Source: Candidatus Helarchaeota archaeon (GTDB lineage: Archaea > Asgardarchaeota > Lokiarchaeia > Helarchaeales > RDOG01). From it: a stretch of 64,000 nt of DNA. Location of the stretch: the NCBI GenBank assembly GCA_019058315.1, contig JAHPZH010000002.1, positions 496,001 to 560,000 on the forward strand, given 5' to 3'. Every line of letters starts with the position of its first letter. Positions within the stretch are counted from its first letter, which is position 1. Shown here in pieces: positions 27,053 through 36,360 of this stretch. Made by a program: the position numbers and the translations under genes. Below the pieces are notes generated by a model that searched no databases, was not told the DNA's origin, and was given only the letters and a program-made list of their open reading frames with translations.

Positions 27053-28273
27053 TTGGATGATAACAACATCACAACTAAGTTATTTGAACACATTACAAAC
27101 ATGGACTATCCTAGGAAATCGGGGTCAGAAGGAGAAAAAAAAGCAGCAAGTTATATAAGCTCAATTTTCTCAAGATATGGATATGAACCAACGCATGAAA
27201 AATTTGGTTATTTTTCATCATCACCTATTCGTTCTGTCCTCTTTTTAATTATATTTACAAGTTATTTAATTCTTAGTTTGATTAATTTAGCGTATTTAGA
27301 TAATATCATTATTTCAATTTTTACAATAACAGTGCCTATTCTTATCATAATTCTATTTGTCAGGATTGATATTATTTTCAAAAGAATGATAAAAGGTCAT
27401 TCAAAGCGATTTTCAAAGTTAGAAAAAATGGATATTTCAAAAAAAATGAACGATAAATCATATCATGAATGTGAAAATATTATTGCAGAATATAGTCACC
27501 CTAATTATACAAAGCACTTATATATTACATCCCATTATGACACAATTTCTTTAAAATTACCGATGAAAGCTTTTTTTCCAATAATAATAATCGGATTTCT
27601 TTCATATCTTGGGTATATTGTCTTGTATATAGTAGAATTTGTCTTAAAATTTTTTAATTTGGAATTATTTACCTCCAATTGGTATATTTTTCTAATATTA
27701 TGCCTTCTAGCAATAATTTTTCTTGATTTTTTGTTAATTGTCCGTGGATTTCGCACGAATGTTTCACATGGCTCAATAGATGATGCGACAGGGATTTCAA
27801 TTATTTTAGAGCTATCTAATATTGTAAAGGAGATAAATCCTAGATTAAAAATAACTTTTATTATATTTAGTTCTGAAGAAGTTGGGTTCTATGGTTCTAG
27901 TTATCATTATTATAAAAATAAAAATTCATTTGATAAGGAAACGCAAATTATTTCTATTGATATGATTGGTGAAGTGCCACCGCTTTGTTATGTAAAATCA
28001 ATAAATCCTATTAAAAAAATTAAAACAGATAATGATTTTAATCAAGAAATAAAAAAGATAGCAAATGCTAAAAAAATACGTTTGAAAAGGATCAAATTTT
28101 TTTATCCTGGTTCGGATTTTGCTGTTTGGTTATTAAATGGTTATAAAGCAAATTGGATATATTCAAAAAGTAGATATATCCACTCAAAAAATGATAAACC
28201 TTCAAATGTGAATAAGAAACTATTAACAGAATGTTTTAAAATATTTGTTGAATTTTTTAAACATCATATTTAG
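27053..28273 (+). CDS. M28-family membrane metallopeptidase
   Basis: The 406-residue protein has the M28 two-zinc ligand set: His in YITSHYDTIS, Asp in SIDDATGISI, Glu pair in FSSEEVGFYGS, Asp in ISIDMIGEV and His in YIHSKNDKPS. About four hydrophobic helices are inserted in two places (near residues 65-105 and 165-235), which is unlike soluble aminopeptidases and puts the active site at the membrane. TTG start 7 nt after GAGGTC. No signal peptide. Substrates are probably peptides. Confidence 0.85.
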   Translation: MDDNNITTKLFEHITNMDYPRKSGSEGEKKAASYISSIFSRYGYEPTHEKFGYFSSSPIRSVLFLIIFTSYLILSLINLAYLDNIIISIFTITVPILIIILFVRIDIIFKRMIKGHSKRFSKLEKMDISKKMNDKSYHECENIIAEYSHPNYTKHLYITSHYDTISLKLPMKAFFPIIIIGFLSYLGYIVLYIVEFVLKFFNLELFTSNWYIFLILCLLAIIFLDFLLIVRGFRTNVSHGSIDDATGISIILELSNIVKEINPRLKITFIIFSSEEVGFYGSSYHYYKNKNSFDKETQIISIDMIGEVPPLCYVKSINPIKKIKTDNDFNQEIKKIANAKKIRLKRIKFFYPGSDFAVWLLNGYKANWIYSKSRYIHSKNDKPSNVNKKLLTECFKIFVEFFKHHI

Positions 28274-28295
28274 ATTTTATGACCACTTAAAATCT

Positions 28296-28823
28296 CTATT
28301 TTTTGACATATTCAGAAAAAAGATTTCTTAGAACTTTGCATCCTTCTTCATAATCTGCTAATTCAGCCTTTTCTTCTGGAAAATACGGAATAGAATTGCT
28401 AACTTGTTGAAAGGTCTCAATATTTTCTTTTGTGGTTTGTTCTTGTGGAGTTAATTCTTCTCCTTCTTTCTTTGGTTTAACTTTCTCTAAAATATTAGAA
28501 GCTATCTTAGAAACCCCTAATATTACATTTAAAGCTCTTTGTGTCGGTACACTTCCTGCGATAGCACCCTTTAAGTGAAATAAAGGATCAGATAATGGCT
28601 TGGGTTCCGTATGTCCATAACAAGCAAATTTGCCTTCTTCTTCAAAAATTCTAACATGTAACCGCGTTTTAAGACCTAAACTATAGGTGAAACTTCTAAC
28701 TGCTCCCCTTAAAAAGTAAGTCTCTTGAACAAATCCTTTTTTTAAAAATTTATTAGTAATTTTTTCAATATCACCAATAAACATGATACAAGGCTTTCTT
28801 TTTAATTCAGATTCTTTTTCCAA
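28296..28823 (-). CDS. Conserved-looking protein of unknown function
   Basis: 175 residues, TTG start. The middle has regular beta-strand/helix alternation (PCIMFIGDIEKITNKFLKKG, RLHVRIFEEEGKFACYGHTE) and a LKGAIAGSVPTQRALNVILG helix; a Lys/Glu-rich linker follows at ~115-130, then a short helical end. No TM helix or catalytic motif is evident and I do not recognise it. It faces the M28 gene tail to tail. Confidence 0.5.
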   Translation of the reverse strand: MEKESELKRKPCIMFIGDIEKITNKFLKKGFVQETYFLRGAVRSFTYSLGLKTRLHVRIFEEEGKFACYGHTEPKPLSDPLFHLKGAIAGSVPTQRALNVILGVSKIASNILEKVKPKKEGEELTPQEQTTKENIETFQQVSNSIPYFPEEKAELADYEEGCKVLRNLFSEYVKK

Positions 28824-29604
28824 ATCAATCCACTATAAACCAATTTTAAAATTTCATAATAATATGCTTAATCTAATTTTAAAAATATATCCAACGAGAT
28901 TTTTTTCCAAAACATCAAAAAATTGAAGGAAATATGTCATGTCAATATTTTTGATTGGTTATTGCATAAAAAAAGTATTTCATTTCATATATTTAAAAAA
29001 TTATAGGGAGCTTATTTGCGTTGTTTTCTCCTTTTTGAACGCATTTTTCTTTTTCTTTTTTTCTTCCATTTTTCTCGCATAAAAAAACCAGCGTAATAAG
29101 CGCCTTTTATTTATTTCCTAATTATATTTTTTTTTAGGATTTATCAATCTTATTCTTTTTATTTCTAAAATAAATTTTCAAAGTTGACAAAATTTTTAAA
29201 TTAATTAAGAAGGAAATAAACCTCTTTTTCTCATATTGGAGTCTTTATTTATAATAAATATAGAAAATAAAAATAAAATTAGTTCTAGATATCATATATT
29301 AAAAGAATCTTGATAAAAATAATAGATTTATTTAGCATTTCTTAATATATTTTCAATTTTGGTTAAATTCTTTAAAAAATGGTTTTTTATGCTTTTTAAA
29401 ATTTATTATATTATTGAGACATTATTACAAAATTCTCGAAATTTATTAATATGCATTGAAAATTTTTGACTTAATGACAATATTTATTACGAATTTCATA
29501 ATCAAGTATTATTGAGTTGTAATTTAGTACTGGAGTGATAACTCAAAAAGACCGAAAAAAAATAAAATAAAACTAATAAATCAGAAAACGGGGCGTTAAA
29601 AAGA
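28824..29604. other. Long AT-rich gap holding only the eL41 gene
   Basis: Beyond eL41 (29012-29080, reverse) I see no coding stretch. GCGTAATAAGCGC just upstream of eL41 (29091-29103) is a near-palindrome. The forward roadblock gene at 29605 is preceded by GGGGCG (29590-29595). A TATA box cannot be singled out in such AT-rich DNA. Confidence 0.4.
29012..29080 (-). CDS. rpl41e: Ribosomal protein eL41
   Basis: A 22-residue peptide from ATG 29080: it begins MREKWKKKRKRKMRSKRR and ends KQRK, i.e. 16 Lys/Arg of 22. It matches eL41 (MRAKWRKKRMRRLKRKRRK type): start MRxKW, a basic helix and the internal Met-Arg. eL41 bridges the two ribosomal subunits in archaea and eukaryotes. It is easily missed because of its length. 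It stands alone in a 781-nt gap; no strong ribosome site is seen before the ATG. Confidence 0.85.
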   Translation of the reverse strand: MREKWKKKRKRKMRSKRRKQRK

Positions 29605-30192
29605 ATGACTAACACTATAATAAGAAATCAGGAGAATAAAAAGGGGAAAGAGGAATTATTAAACGATATCATTGATGATTTAATGGATGTATGTGATAGT
29701 ATACTGGCTACATATATTGCCGATTGGGAGGGGCTCTCGTTTGCCAGCAAGCTACCGCTAGATGTTAATGATGAAATTATCTCAGCAACTACTCTATTTA
29801 CATTAGAAGGTGCAGAGGCAACACGAAAGGAACTTGAAAAATCACTTCTTGGAAAAAATATTTCATATCTTATAATGATGACTGAGACTCAACTAGGGCC
29901 TGCCTATATGATAGTATTTCCAATCGAAACCTTGGGATATATTGCTTGTGTTTCTAAAAAAAGAGAAGACATGGGGATTATTATTCAAAACATGAAAACT
30001 GCATCAAAAAGTGTGAAAGATATACTTTTTGGCATATCAAGCGAAAAAATTGAAGATAGTGGACCAAGCCCACCAAAAGAATCAATTGAAACTAAAGAAG
30101 ATTACATAAAACAATTTGCAGGCGAAAAATACGATAATCTATGGAAAAAATTAAAAACTTTGAAAGATATGGCAGAAGAAAATAAATATTAG
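29605..30192 (+). CDS. Roadblock/LC7 domain protein with C-terminal helix
   Basis: 195 residues. Residues ~20-145 form a roadblock domain: helix LNDIIDDLMDVCDSI, strand LATYIADWEGLSFASKLP, long helix ISATTLFTLEGAEATRKEL, strands SYLIMMTETQLGPAYMIVFP and IACVSK, last helix. A flexible Ser/Pro linker leads to a short C-terminal helix (~165-195). Such proteins bind small GTPases. The downstream genes to 31.9 kb on the same strand could form a loose unit with it. Confidence 0.8.
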   Translation: MTNTIIRNQENKKGKEELLNDIIDDLMDVCDSILATYIADWEGLSFASKLPLDVNDEIISATTLFTLEGAEATRKELEKSLLGKNISYLIMMTETQLGPAYMIVFPIETLGYIACVSKKREDMGIIIQNMKTASKSVKDILFGISSEKIEDSGPSPPKESIETKEDYIKQFAGEKYDNLWKKLKTLKDMAEENKY

Positions 30193-30313
30193 TAATAAAT
30201 TTAAAAATTATAATACTCAATCCCCTCTACTTTTTATTTTAGGATTGGTCCGATAATATTTTATACTTATTTTAAAGATTTTAATTAAAATTTTAATCTA
30301 ATTTTTGATAGAA

Positions 30314-30721
30314 ATGAAAATTAAAATTAAAGAAAAAGATGAAGATCGGCTTATATCTTCTTTAAGAATTCATTGGGATTCAAGGACAAACCAGTATGTA
30401 GGTGATATGATTAATTTTTTGGATGAAATTTTCATGCAGTCTGGTTATAGTGTAATATGTTATCATTATGATGGTTTAGGGTGCCCACTTTCTATTATGA
30501 AAAATAAAAAATATGAAAAAGAAGATGATGAAATAATTAAAATAACAGAGCTGGAAATTGAAGATAAGGTTGATGAACAGTTAGCCGTTGCAAAAGAAGA
30601 CGGAAGTCTTACAAATATTTGGTATGGTAAATATTCACATGAAAGTGTTTTAATAAAATTTATTAAACAGAGATATAAATATTATTTTAGATTGGGGTCA
30701 GAAGAGTTAGAGCAATCTTAA
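30314..30721 (+). CDS. Small acidic protein of unknown function
   Basis: 135 residues from ATG 30314 (a TTG three codons upstream is an alternative). Alternating strand and helix pattern with an N-terminal KIKIKEKDEDRLISSLRIHW and a central FMQSGYSVICYHYDGLGCPL; no membrane helix or recognised motif. It is followed 27 nt later by a disordered zinc-ribbon protein. Confidence 0.5.
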   Translation: MKIKIKEKDEDRLISSLRIHWDSRTNQYVGDMINFLDEIFMQSGYSVICYHYDGLGCPLSIMKNKKYEKEDDEIIKITELEIEDKVDEQLAVAKEDGSLTNIWYGKYSHESVLIKFIKQRYKYYFRLGSEELEQS

Positions 30722-30748
30722 ATATATGTTTATCTAATATATTTTTGT

Positions 30749-31372
30749 ATGTCTGAAGATGAAGAAAAGAATTCTGACAAAGATGATGATTTACTATCTA
30801 TGGTCGATTCATTAATAGACTCAGAAGATGAAACTCCAAAATCTAAAATGAAAGATAATTTGGATGGAACTCCTAAAAAAACAAAAGTTGTTCCAGTAAT
30901 TGTTCGGCCCCCTAAGAAATTTAAACCAAGACCAATTAAAATTCAACCCAAAACCCGTGTAGAAACTGCGTTGGAATCCATTAAACAAATAAAACCAGTA
31001 TCTATCGATAAAAAATCTGAAATCCCACTTAAAAAGGAATCAACTCCCGAATTAACTTTAGATGAGTTAGCCGATACAGTTTTAGAAGAATTAGATACCG
31101 AATTAACCACTCCAGAGGTAAAGAGCTCCCAAAAAGACACTATAAAATTTGAATACAAAGTTAAAACAACTACACCAAGCTATGAAATAGAAGAACCTAA
31201 AAAGAGCATACCTTCCTCTTATAAGATTAAATTTGGTACTGCTCAAAAAATAAAATCAGTAAATTTAGATAGAGATATGTATGTAACTTGTCCGAAATGT
31301 AAACATTACTTTGAATCTATTGAAACCCAAGATATTATTTGTCCAAAATGTCGCCATGAATTTTCAATATAA
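30749..31372 (+). CDS. Disordered protein with C-terminal zinc ribbon
   Basis: 207 residues. The first ~170 are acidic then Pro/Lys-rich with low complexity, most likely disordered (KVVPVIVRPPKKFKPRPIKI at ~50-70). Residues ~183-205 form a zinc ribbon, with CPKCKHYFE and, ten residues on, CPKCRHEF. Archaeal proteins of this kind often tether other proteins to nucleic acid or membranes; no function is assigned. Confidence 0.65.
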   Translation: MSEDEEKNSDKDDDLLSMVDSLIDSEDETPKSKMKDNLDGTPKKTKVVPVIVRPPKKFKPRPIKIQPKTRVETALESIKQIKPVSIDKKSEIPLKKESTPELTLDELADTVLEELDTELTTPEVKSSQKDTIKFEYKVKTTTPSYEIEEPKKSIPSSYKIKFGTAQKIKSVNLDRDMYVTCPKCKHYFESIETQDIICPKCRHEFSI

Positions 31373-31504
31373 ATTTAATCTATAAAGGCAGTAGTAGTTA
31401 ATTAAAATTTCAACTTTTTAATATTAATAATTGCTAAAAATCTAACGATTGAGACACGTTCAAATAAAACTTTTAAGCATCTTATTGTTTAATACTATTA
31501 GTAG

Positions 31505-31900
31505 GTGATTCAAATTTCAATTGAAGAAAAAATTGATGAATACATCAACCGCAATAAAGGAAAAAAGACTAAGAAATCAATTATTGAACCCATAAACGAA
31601 AATATCTCGGTTCCAAGCGGTTATACAGGAAAGATGTTTAAAGAATTAGAAGATATCGGGTTCAGCATAAAGCCTTATAATTTACAGGATGCAAAAACTC
31701 AAGAATCAAAACTGCCACAAGGTGGTATATCTTTGAAAAATTTATTAAATACTTTGAGCCAAATTACTGATCCTGAAACCATGGCCGAGTATGAAAATAT
31801 GAGACGATTGCAAAATCCACTATTATTTGGTAAAATGAAGTGGATTCTTTTAGCTTTCTTGCTTTTTTCGATGATAAGCTTATTAATTATTTGGATGTAA
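31505..31900 (+). CDS. Tail-anchored membrane protein
   Basis: 131 residues, GTG start. The N-terminal ~105 residues are soluble and basic; a single hydrophobic helix (WILLAFLLFSMISLLIIW) ends the chain, so it is a tail-anchored protein. A TATA-like AT-rich stretch precedes it. No family recognised. Confidence 0.55.
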   Translation: MIQISIEEKIDEYINRNKGKKTKKSIIEPINENISVPSGYTGKMFKELEDIGFSIKPYNLQDAKTQESKLPQGGISLKNLLNTLSQITDPETMAEYENMRRLQNPLLFGKMKWILLAFLLFSMISLLIIWM

Positions 31901-31917
31901 CTAATTTTTACTTAAGA

Positions 31918-32175
31918 TTATACAGGTGTTTTTTTAATTTCTTGAATCGCTATGAGAGCATCAATAGCAATTGATAAGTCATCCTCAGATTTTGTCTTTT
32001 TATATCTATTTCTTGCTAATTCATGAACGTCAAAAATTGCATTTTGAAAAGAACAAATATCATCTAAAGAAAAGCCAGAATTCGCTTTCGATTCCACTGT
32101 GAAAGTAAGATCATTTAATTTAAAATGTTTTTGATTCTCTTTATTTGCTTTCGCAATTTTTTTAAATAGACTCAA
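31918..32175 (-). CDS. Small helical protein of unknown function
   Basis: 85 residues from TTG 32175, with GGAGAT 7 nt upstream. Two helices (SLFKKIAKANKENQKHF; an amphipathic SLDDICSFQNAIFDVHELAR to DLSIAIDALIAIQEIKK) flank a short strand pair. No known motif. It is tail to tail with the tail-anchored protein. Confidence 0.5.
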   Translation of the reverse strand: MSLFKKIAKANKENQKHFKLNDLTFTVESKANSGFSLDDICSFQNAIFDVHELARNRYKKTKSEDDLSIAIDALIAIQEIKKTPV

Positions 32176-32363
32176 TTAGATCTCCATCTACTATCTTTAA
32201 TTTGGAGATCATATTGAAATCATTAAAAAACGAGTAAAATCTAGAAAATATTAGGATAATATATGGATAAATTATAGGGAATATTCATTTAAATAACGAA
32301 AAATTATGAAAAAGGTTATAGAAGATATCAAAAGGATTTAGTTCAAAATTTTAAATTTTATTA

Positions 32364-32373
32364 CTTATAAATA
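32364..32373 (+). promoter_or_regulatory. TATA-like box upstream of TFB gene
   Basis: CTTATAAATA resembles the archaeal box A and would give a transcript start near 32397, some 60 nt before the TFB ATG. AT-rich surroundings make this only a candidate. Confidence 0.25.
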
Positions 32374-32458
32374 AAAACATAAAAAAAAATATGTCCACAT
32401 TGAGAGTATTAATAACAAATGCGATTGGCTTAAATCCTTTGCTTCTGAAAAATATCGT

Positions 32459-33397
32459 ATGAGTGTTAACTCCAATATAGATTCAGAAACAAAAGAAAAT
32501 AAAAATAAGATAGTAGACCAATCTCTAACTAAGTGTCCGGAATGTGGGTGCGAGGAAATTATTAGAGATTATATTCAAGCCGAACTTATATGTAGTAATT
32601 GTGGTTTGGTAATTTCAGAACATATGATAGAGTTCAAAACTAGAAGAGCATTTTCCCCAGAGGAGAGGAAGGAAAGAGAACATACAGGATCCCCTCTATC
32701 AAATATTCTTCCAGATCTTGGGCTTTCAACTTGTATTGATAAAAATAATCCAGAAGGTGCTAGTTCAAAAGAAATTCAAAAATTCAACCGTATTCGAAAA
32801 TGGAATACTCGAATGGACTGGCATCATCGAAATTTATCAATTGCTACAAATGAAATAAGACGAATATGCTCTCATTTAGAGCTTCCTGCCAGGGTTTCAA
32901 ATAGAGCTGCTACTTTATACCGTAAAGTCTACAAAAAAAACCTTTTAAAAGGAAGAAGCATTAAATCAATGGTTTGTGCATGTGTATATATCGCCTGTAG
33001 AGAACACAAAATCCCAAGAACTCTAACTGAAGTTTGTGGTCTTTCTACTGAAAATAAAAAAACAATTCGAAGATGTTATAAGATAATCCTTCAAAATTTG
33101 AAAATTAAAGTTCCAAATTTAAAAGCAAAAGAATTACTTGCAAAAATGGCAAGTAGTCTCAAAATTTCAAAAGAAATTGAAAATAGAGCTTCAGAAATTA
33201 TTCAAATTGCTAAAAAGAACCGTAACCTTACCGGTAAAGATCCAAAAGGTATTGCTGCTGCGGCTATTTATTTGGCTTCGTTAGAAATGAATAATAGAAA
33301 ATCACAAAGTGAAGTTTCCAAAGTAGCAGAAATCACTGAAGTTACCTTAAGAAACCGTTATAAAGAATTATTAAAAATCATAAGTGAGGAAACTTAA
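32459..33397 (+). CDS. tfb: Transcription initiation factor B (TFIIB homologue)
   Basis: 312 residues. N-terminal zinc ribbon (CPECGCEEIIRD..LICSNCGLVI), B-reader region with RAFSPEERKEREHTGSP, then two cyclin folds (first about 115-200, with RNRAATLYRK-like SNRAATLYRKVYKK and KSMVCACVYIACREHKIPRTL; second about 210-305, with KDPKGIAAAAIYLASL). TFB binds the TBP-TATA complex and recruits RNA polymerase. No ribosome site is seen, so the transcript could have a short or absent leader despite the TATA position. Confidence 0.95.
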   Translation: MSVNSNIDSETKENKNKIVDQSLTKCPECGCEEIIRDYIQAELICSNCGLVISEHMIEFKTRRAFSPEERKEREHTGSPLSNILPDLGLSTCIDKNNPEGASSKEIQKFNRIRKWNTRMDWHHRNLSIATNEIRRICSHLELPARVSNRAATLYRKVYKKNLLKGRSIKSMVCACVYIACREHKIPRTLTEVCGLSTENKKTIRRCYKIILQNLKIKVPNLKAKELLAKMASSLKISKEIENRASEIIQIAKKNRNLTGKDPKGIAAAAIYLASLEMNNRKSQSEVSKVAEITEVTLRNRYKELLKIISEET

Positions 33398-34012
33398 GAA
33401 AAGTCATAAAATTTCTATTTTTTTTATTTTTCATCAATTCTCCCCCTTTTTTTTAAATAATTGGTTAATAATTTTAAATTTTTTATCAAAAGTAGTCTAT
33501 AAAAAAAAGGGAAGTTAATTTTATAGGCTGGATATTACCAAGGGAAATTATAAAATGAACCATGATATTTTTTGTAATTTTGCGCTTAAGAGAAATAATT
33601 GAATGGTCTTTGTTTTTTTAATGTTTTAAAGAATTTAGACCATAGATTCACATGAACTTTCTATTTCTTTGCAACTTTTGAATCTTTAAAAAATTAAGCG
33701 CTTTGTAAATAAGTGAAATTAATGAATCCCCGATTATCAAAGAAATAATGAATCTTGAATATTTTTGATATTTGGAATTATTTACTAGATTACCGAAATC
33801 GTTTTTCCAATTACCTAAATTAACTTCCTAATTAAATATACGAAGACAATAATTTAAACTTTTATTGTTTTTCATCGCTCTTTTTTTCTTCTTATTATAA
33901 AAATTTAAATTTAAAAAATAAAGCCCGCTATTTTTTATATCTTATTTTCATTCCGAATATAAAGGTATAAAGATTAAATTGTTATTTAAATTTAATAGGA
34001 ATTGAAACAAAA
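33398..34012. other. AT-rich intergenic region between TFB and GtrA genes
   Basis: 615 nt without an open reading frame I can support. T-rich runs directly after the TFB stop may end its transcript. The only ordered element is the nested-stem candidate at 33582-33701. Confidence 0.4.
33582..33701. ncRNA. Possible structured RNA (nested stems)
   Basis: Three complementary pairs are arranged as a three-way junction: GCGCTTAA 33582-33589 with TTAAGCGC 33694-33701 outside; ATGGTCT 33603-33609 with AGACCAT 33637-33643; and, directly next to it, AGATTCA 33644-33650 with TGAATCT 33679-33685. The outer stem is GC-richer than its surroundings. Strand is undecided, and chance pairing in AT-rich DNA is possible. 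Confidence 0.25.
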
Positions 34013-34477
34013 ATGAATAGCAATCCGGACAAAGAAACTAAAACTGAGATTTTCAGTCAATTTATAATTTATTCACTCTTTGCTGTTATTACAACTATCA
34101 TTAATTTGGGCGGACAAGTCCTTTTTACTAATATTCTACTATTAGATTATGTTTTAGGTGCAATAATTGCATTAGCTATAGGTTACACAATTAAATTCTT
34201 TTTAGATTGCTTTATAACTTTTAAAAGCCAAAGAAAGGATGAGGTTGATATTCGAAAACATTATTTAGTATATATGATGACAGCAGTCATTTTTTATTTA
34301 TTGAACTTAGTTATTCAAATTTATATTTGTACTCCCATTGTTGAAAGTCTGATTTCGGATCCTCTTTGGGTTACTCTGTTATCCGCAGGGTCTGCTGTAG
34401 CAGTTGTATTTTTAATCAAATTTCCCTTTGATAAATATATAATTTTTAAATTATTACCTGAAAAAATGGTTAAATAA
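34013..34477 (+). CDS. GtrA-like membrane protein
   Basis: 154 residues with four membrane helices: FIIYSLFAVITTIINLGGQV, VLGAIIALAIGYTIKFFLDC, MMTAVIFYLLNLVIQIYI and VTLLSAGSAVAVVFLIKFPF, ending in FDKYIIFK. The helix spacing, the KFFLDCFITFK loop and the F-P-x-x-K-Y-x-I-F end match the GtrA/DPMS family, thought to flip lipid-linked sugars. It is a single gene, with ABCE1 facing it on the other strand. Confidence 0.8.
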   Translation: MNSNPDKETKTEIFSQFIIYSLFAVITTIINLGGQVLFTNILLLDYVLGAIIALAIGYTIKFFLDCFITFKSQRKDEVDIRKHYLVYMMTAVIFYLLNLVIQIYICTPIVESLISDPLWVTLLSAGSAVAVVFLIKFPFDKYIIFKLLPEKMVK

Positions 34478-34484
34478 GCTAAAA

Positions 34485-36299
34485 TTAATCGTTTGATTTC
34501 AAAGAGATGTAATAATAATCTCCGGTTTTTTTCTGTTTTCTATCTAACTCAGAATTTAATTTGTTTACTCTTGGTCTACCTGTACGTGGGTCTCGACGAA
34601 AAGTAATATTAACATTTTTTAAAAATAGGTTCATCCCACTTTTTAGATCGATTGGGGGAGTGGAAAAACCTTTCTTTCCCGATTCTCCTGAAAATACAAT
34701 TAATGAATCACTTAAAAAATCAACAGCCAAAATATCATGTTCAACTATAAAGGCGGCTGCTTTTTTATTTTCTATAAACCTTTTTATTGTTTTTGTAATT
34801 GTTAAACGTGCATAGCTATCAAGGTAAGCTGAAGGTTCATCAAATAGATAAACATCGGCTTCTTTAGAAAGAGTATTAGCAATTGCAAGTTTTTGAAGTT
34901 CTCCTCCTGATAATTCTGTAATATATCTTTCTTCTAATTCAGATAAATTAAATGGTTTTAGAATTTGAGATTTGTAAATTGCGGTATCAAAATTTTTACC
35001 AGCTGATTCTCTTAGAAGCATTTCAACTGTGCCATCAAATTCAATATTCAAATATTGTGGTTTTAATGCTATTTTAAGTTCTTTTTCTAATGGTTCACCT
35101 ACATCAGGGGGTAATTCACCACCCAACAATTTAATAAATGTAGATTTTCCCAATCCATTTTTACCAACTATCCCTATAATTTCTCCTTTGTGAATAACTC
35201 CTTCATTAATCTTAAGATAAAAATCTCCCAGTTGCTTTTCCATTTTATTATAACTTGTTATCACTTCTGTACTTTCCCATCCTCCTGAACCTAGTGGATT
35301 TAAATGAAATCTTATAGGTTCTGTTCGAAATCGAATATTTTCATCTGGCAAAAAGCCATCCAAATAAAGGTTTATACCCTCTCTAACACCATGAATATGG
35401 GAAACAATTCCATAAACTGCTGGTTGCCCATATAGGATATGGACATAATCGCTAAGATAATCGCAAATTATTAAATCATGTTCTACAATAATTACCGTCT
35501 TTCCCAATGTTGCTAATTGATGGAGGACTTTAGTAACTTCTAACCGCTCTTTGACATCTAAATAACTGGATGGTTCATCAAAAAAGTATACATCTGCATC
35601 TCGTGCAATAACTGCTGCTATTGCAGTTCTTTGCAATTCTCCTCCTGACAAAATATTTAAGTTTCTATTCCAAAATTCTTTCAAATTTAAGGATTCTTTT
35701 AATTCATTAATTACTCCTCGCTCATTCACCTTCTCTAAAAGCTCTGATACAACACCTTTTGTAATTTCTGGTATCTTGGTTACATATTGGGGTTTATGTA
35801 CTAATTTTACTTGATTTTCTGAAATATCTTTAAAATAATTTTGAAGTTCTGAACCCCGAAAATTACGAATAATTTCATTCCATTCTGGCGGTTCTTCTGG
35901 ATGCCCTAAATTTGGCTTGATTTCTCCTGCTAGAATTTTTATGGCCGTAGTTTTGCCAGAACCATTAGGTCCTATTAACCCAATTATTTTTCCAGCTTTA
36001 ACAATTGGAAGGCGGAAAAGTACAAAACCTCCTAAATCAAATCTATGAACAAAATCACTCTTTAATTCCTCTGCTATATTTGCAATAGTAATTGCGTGAA
36101 ATGGACATTTTTTAACACATATACCACAGCCAGTACAAACATTTTCAATAATTCTCGCCTTATTAATATCCTCATCCAAAATGATTGCTTCTGCCCCAGA
36201 ACGAACTACAGGACAAAAACGTATACAAGGGACTTTTTGAGTCGGAGGAGCACATTTCTCGGGTCTGCAGCGATCTGGTTCAATTACGCCTACTCTCAA
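34485..36299 (-). CDS. abce1: ABCE1/Rli1 ribosome recycling ATPase
   Basis: 604 residues in the order iron-sulfur domain (Cys-rich RPEKCAPPTQKVPCIRFCP and VCTGCGICVKKCPF, residues 10-70), first ABC domain (GPNGSGKTT, LSGGELQRTAIAA, DEPSSYLDVKERLEV), hinge, second ABC domain (GKNGLGKST, LSGGELQKLAIA, DEPSAYLDSYARL) and hinge 2. It splits ribosomes into subunits after termination. TTG start. It is downstream of aif5A and the C/D box sRNA candidate on the same strand, so the three may share a transcript. Confidence 0.96.
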   Translation of the reverse strand: MRVGVIEPDRCRPEKCAPPTQKVPCIRFCPVVRSGAEAIILDEDINKARIIENVCTGCGICVKKCPFHAITIANIAEELKSDFVHRFDLGGFVLFRLPIVKAGKIIGLIGPNGSGKTTAIKILAGEIKPNLGHPEEPPEWNEIIRNFRGSELQNYFKDISENQVKLVHKPQYVTKIPEITKGVVSELLEKVNERGVINELKESLNLKEFWNRNLNILSGGELQRTAIAAVIARDADVYFFDEPSSYLDVKERLEVTKVLHQLATLGKTVIIVEHDLIICDYLSDYVHILYGQPAVYGIVSHIHGVREGINLYLDGFLPDENIRFRTEPIRFHLNPLGSGGWESTEVITSYNKMEKQLGDFYLKINEGVIHKGEIIGIVGKNGLGKSTFIKLLGGELPPDVGEPLEKELKIALKPQYLNIEFDGTVEMLLRESAGKNFDTAIYKSQILKPFNLSELEERYITELSGGELQKLAIANTLSKEADVYLFDEPSAYLDSYARLTITKTIKRFIENKKAAAFIVEHDILAVDFLSDSLIVFSGESGKKGFSTPPIDLKSGMNLFLKNVNITFRRDPRTGRPRVNKLNSELDRKQKKTGDYYYISLKSND

Positions 36300-36360
36300 T
36301 TATTAACACCATAAAAAGTAAAAGAAATATCAAAATAAGATATAAATTTTATAAAAAGGG

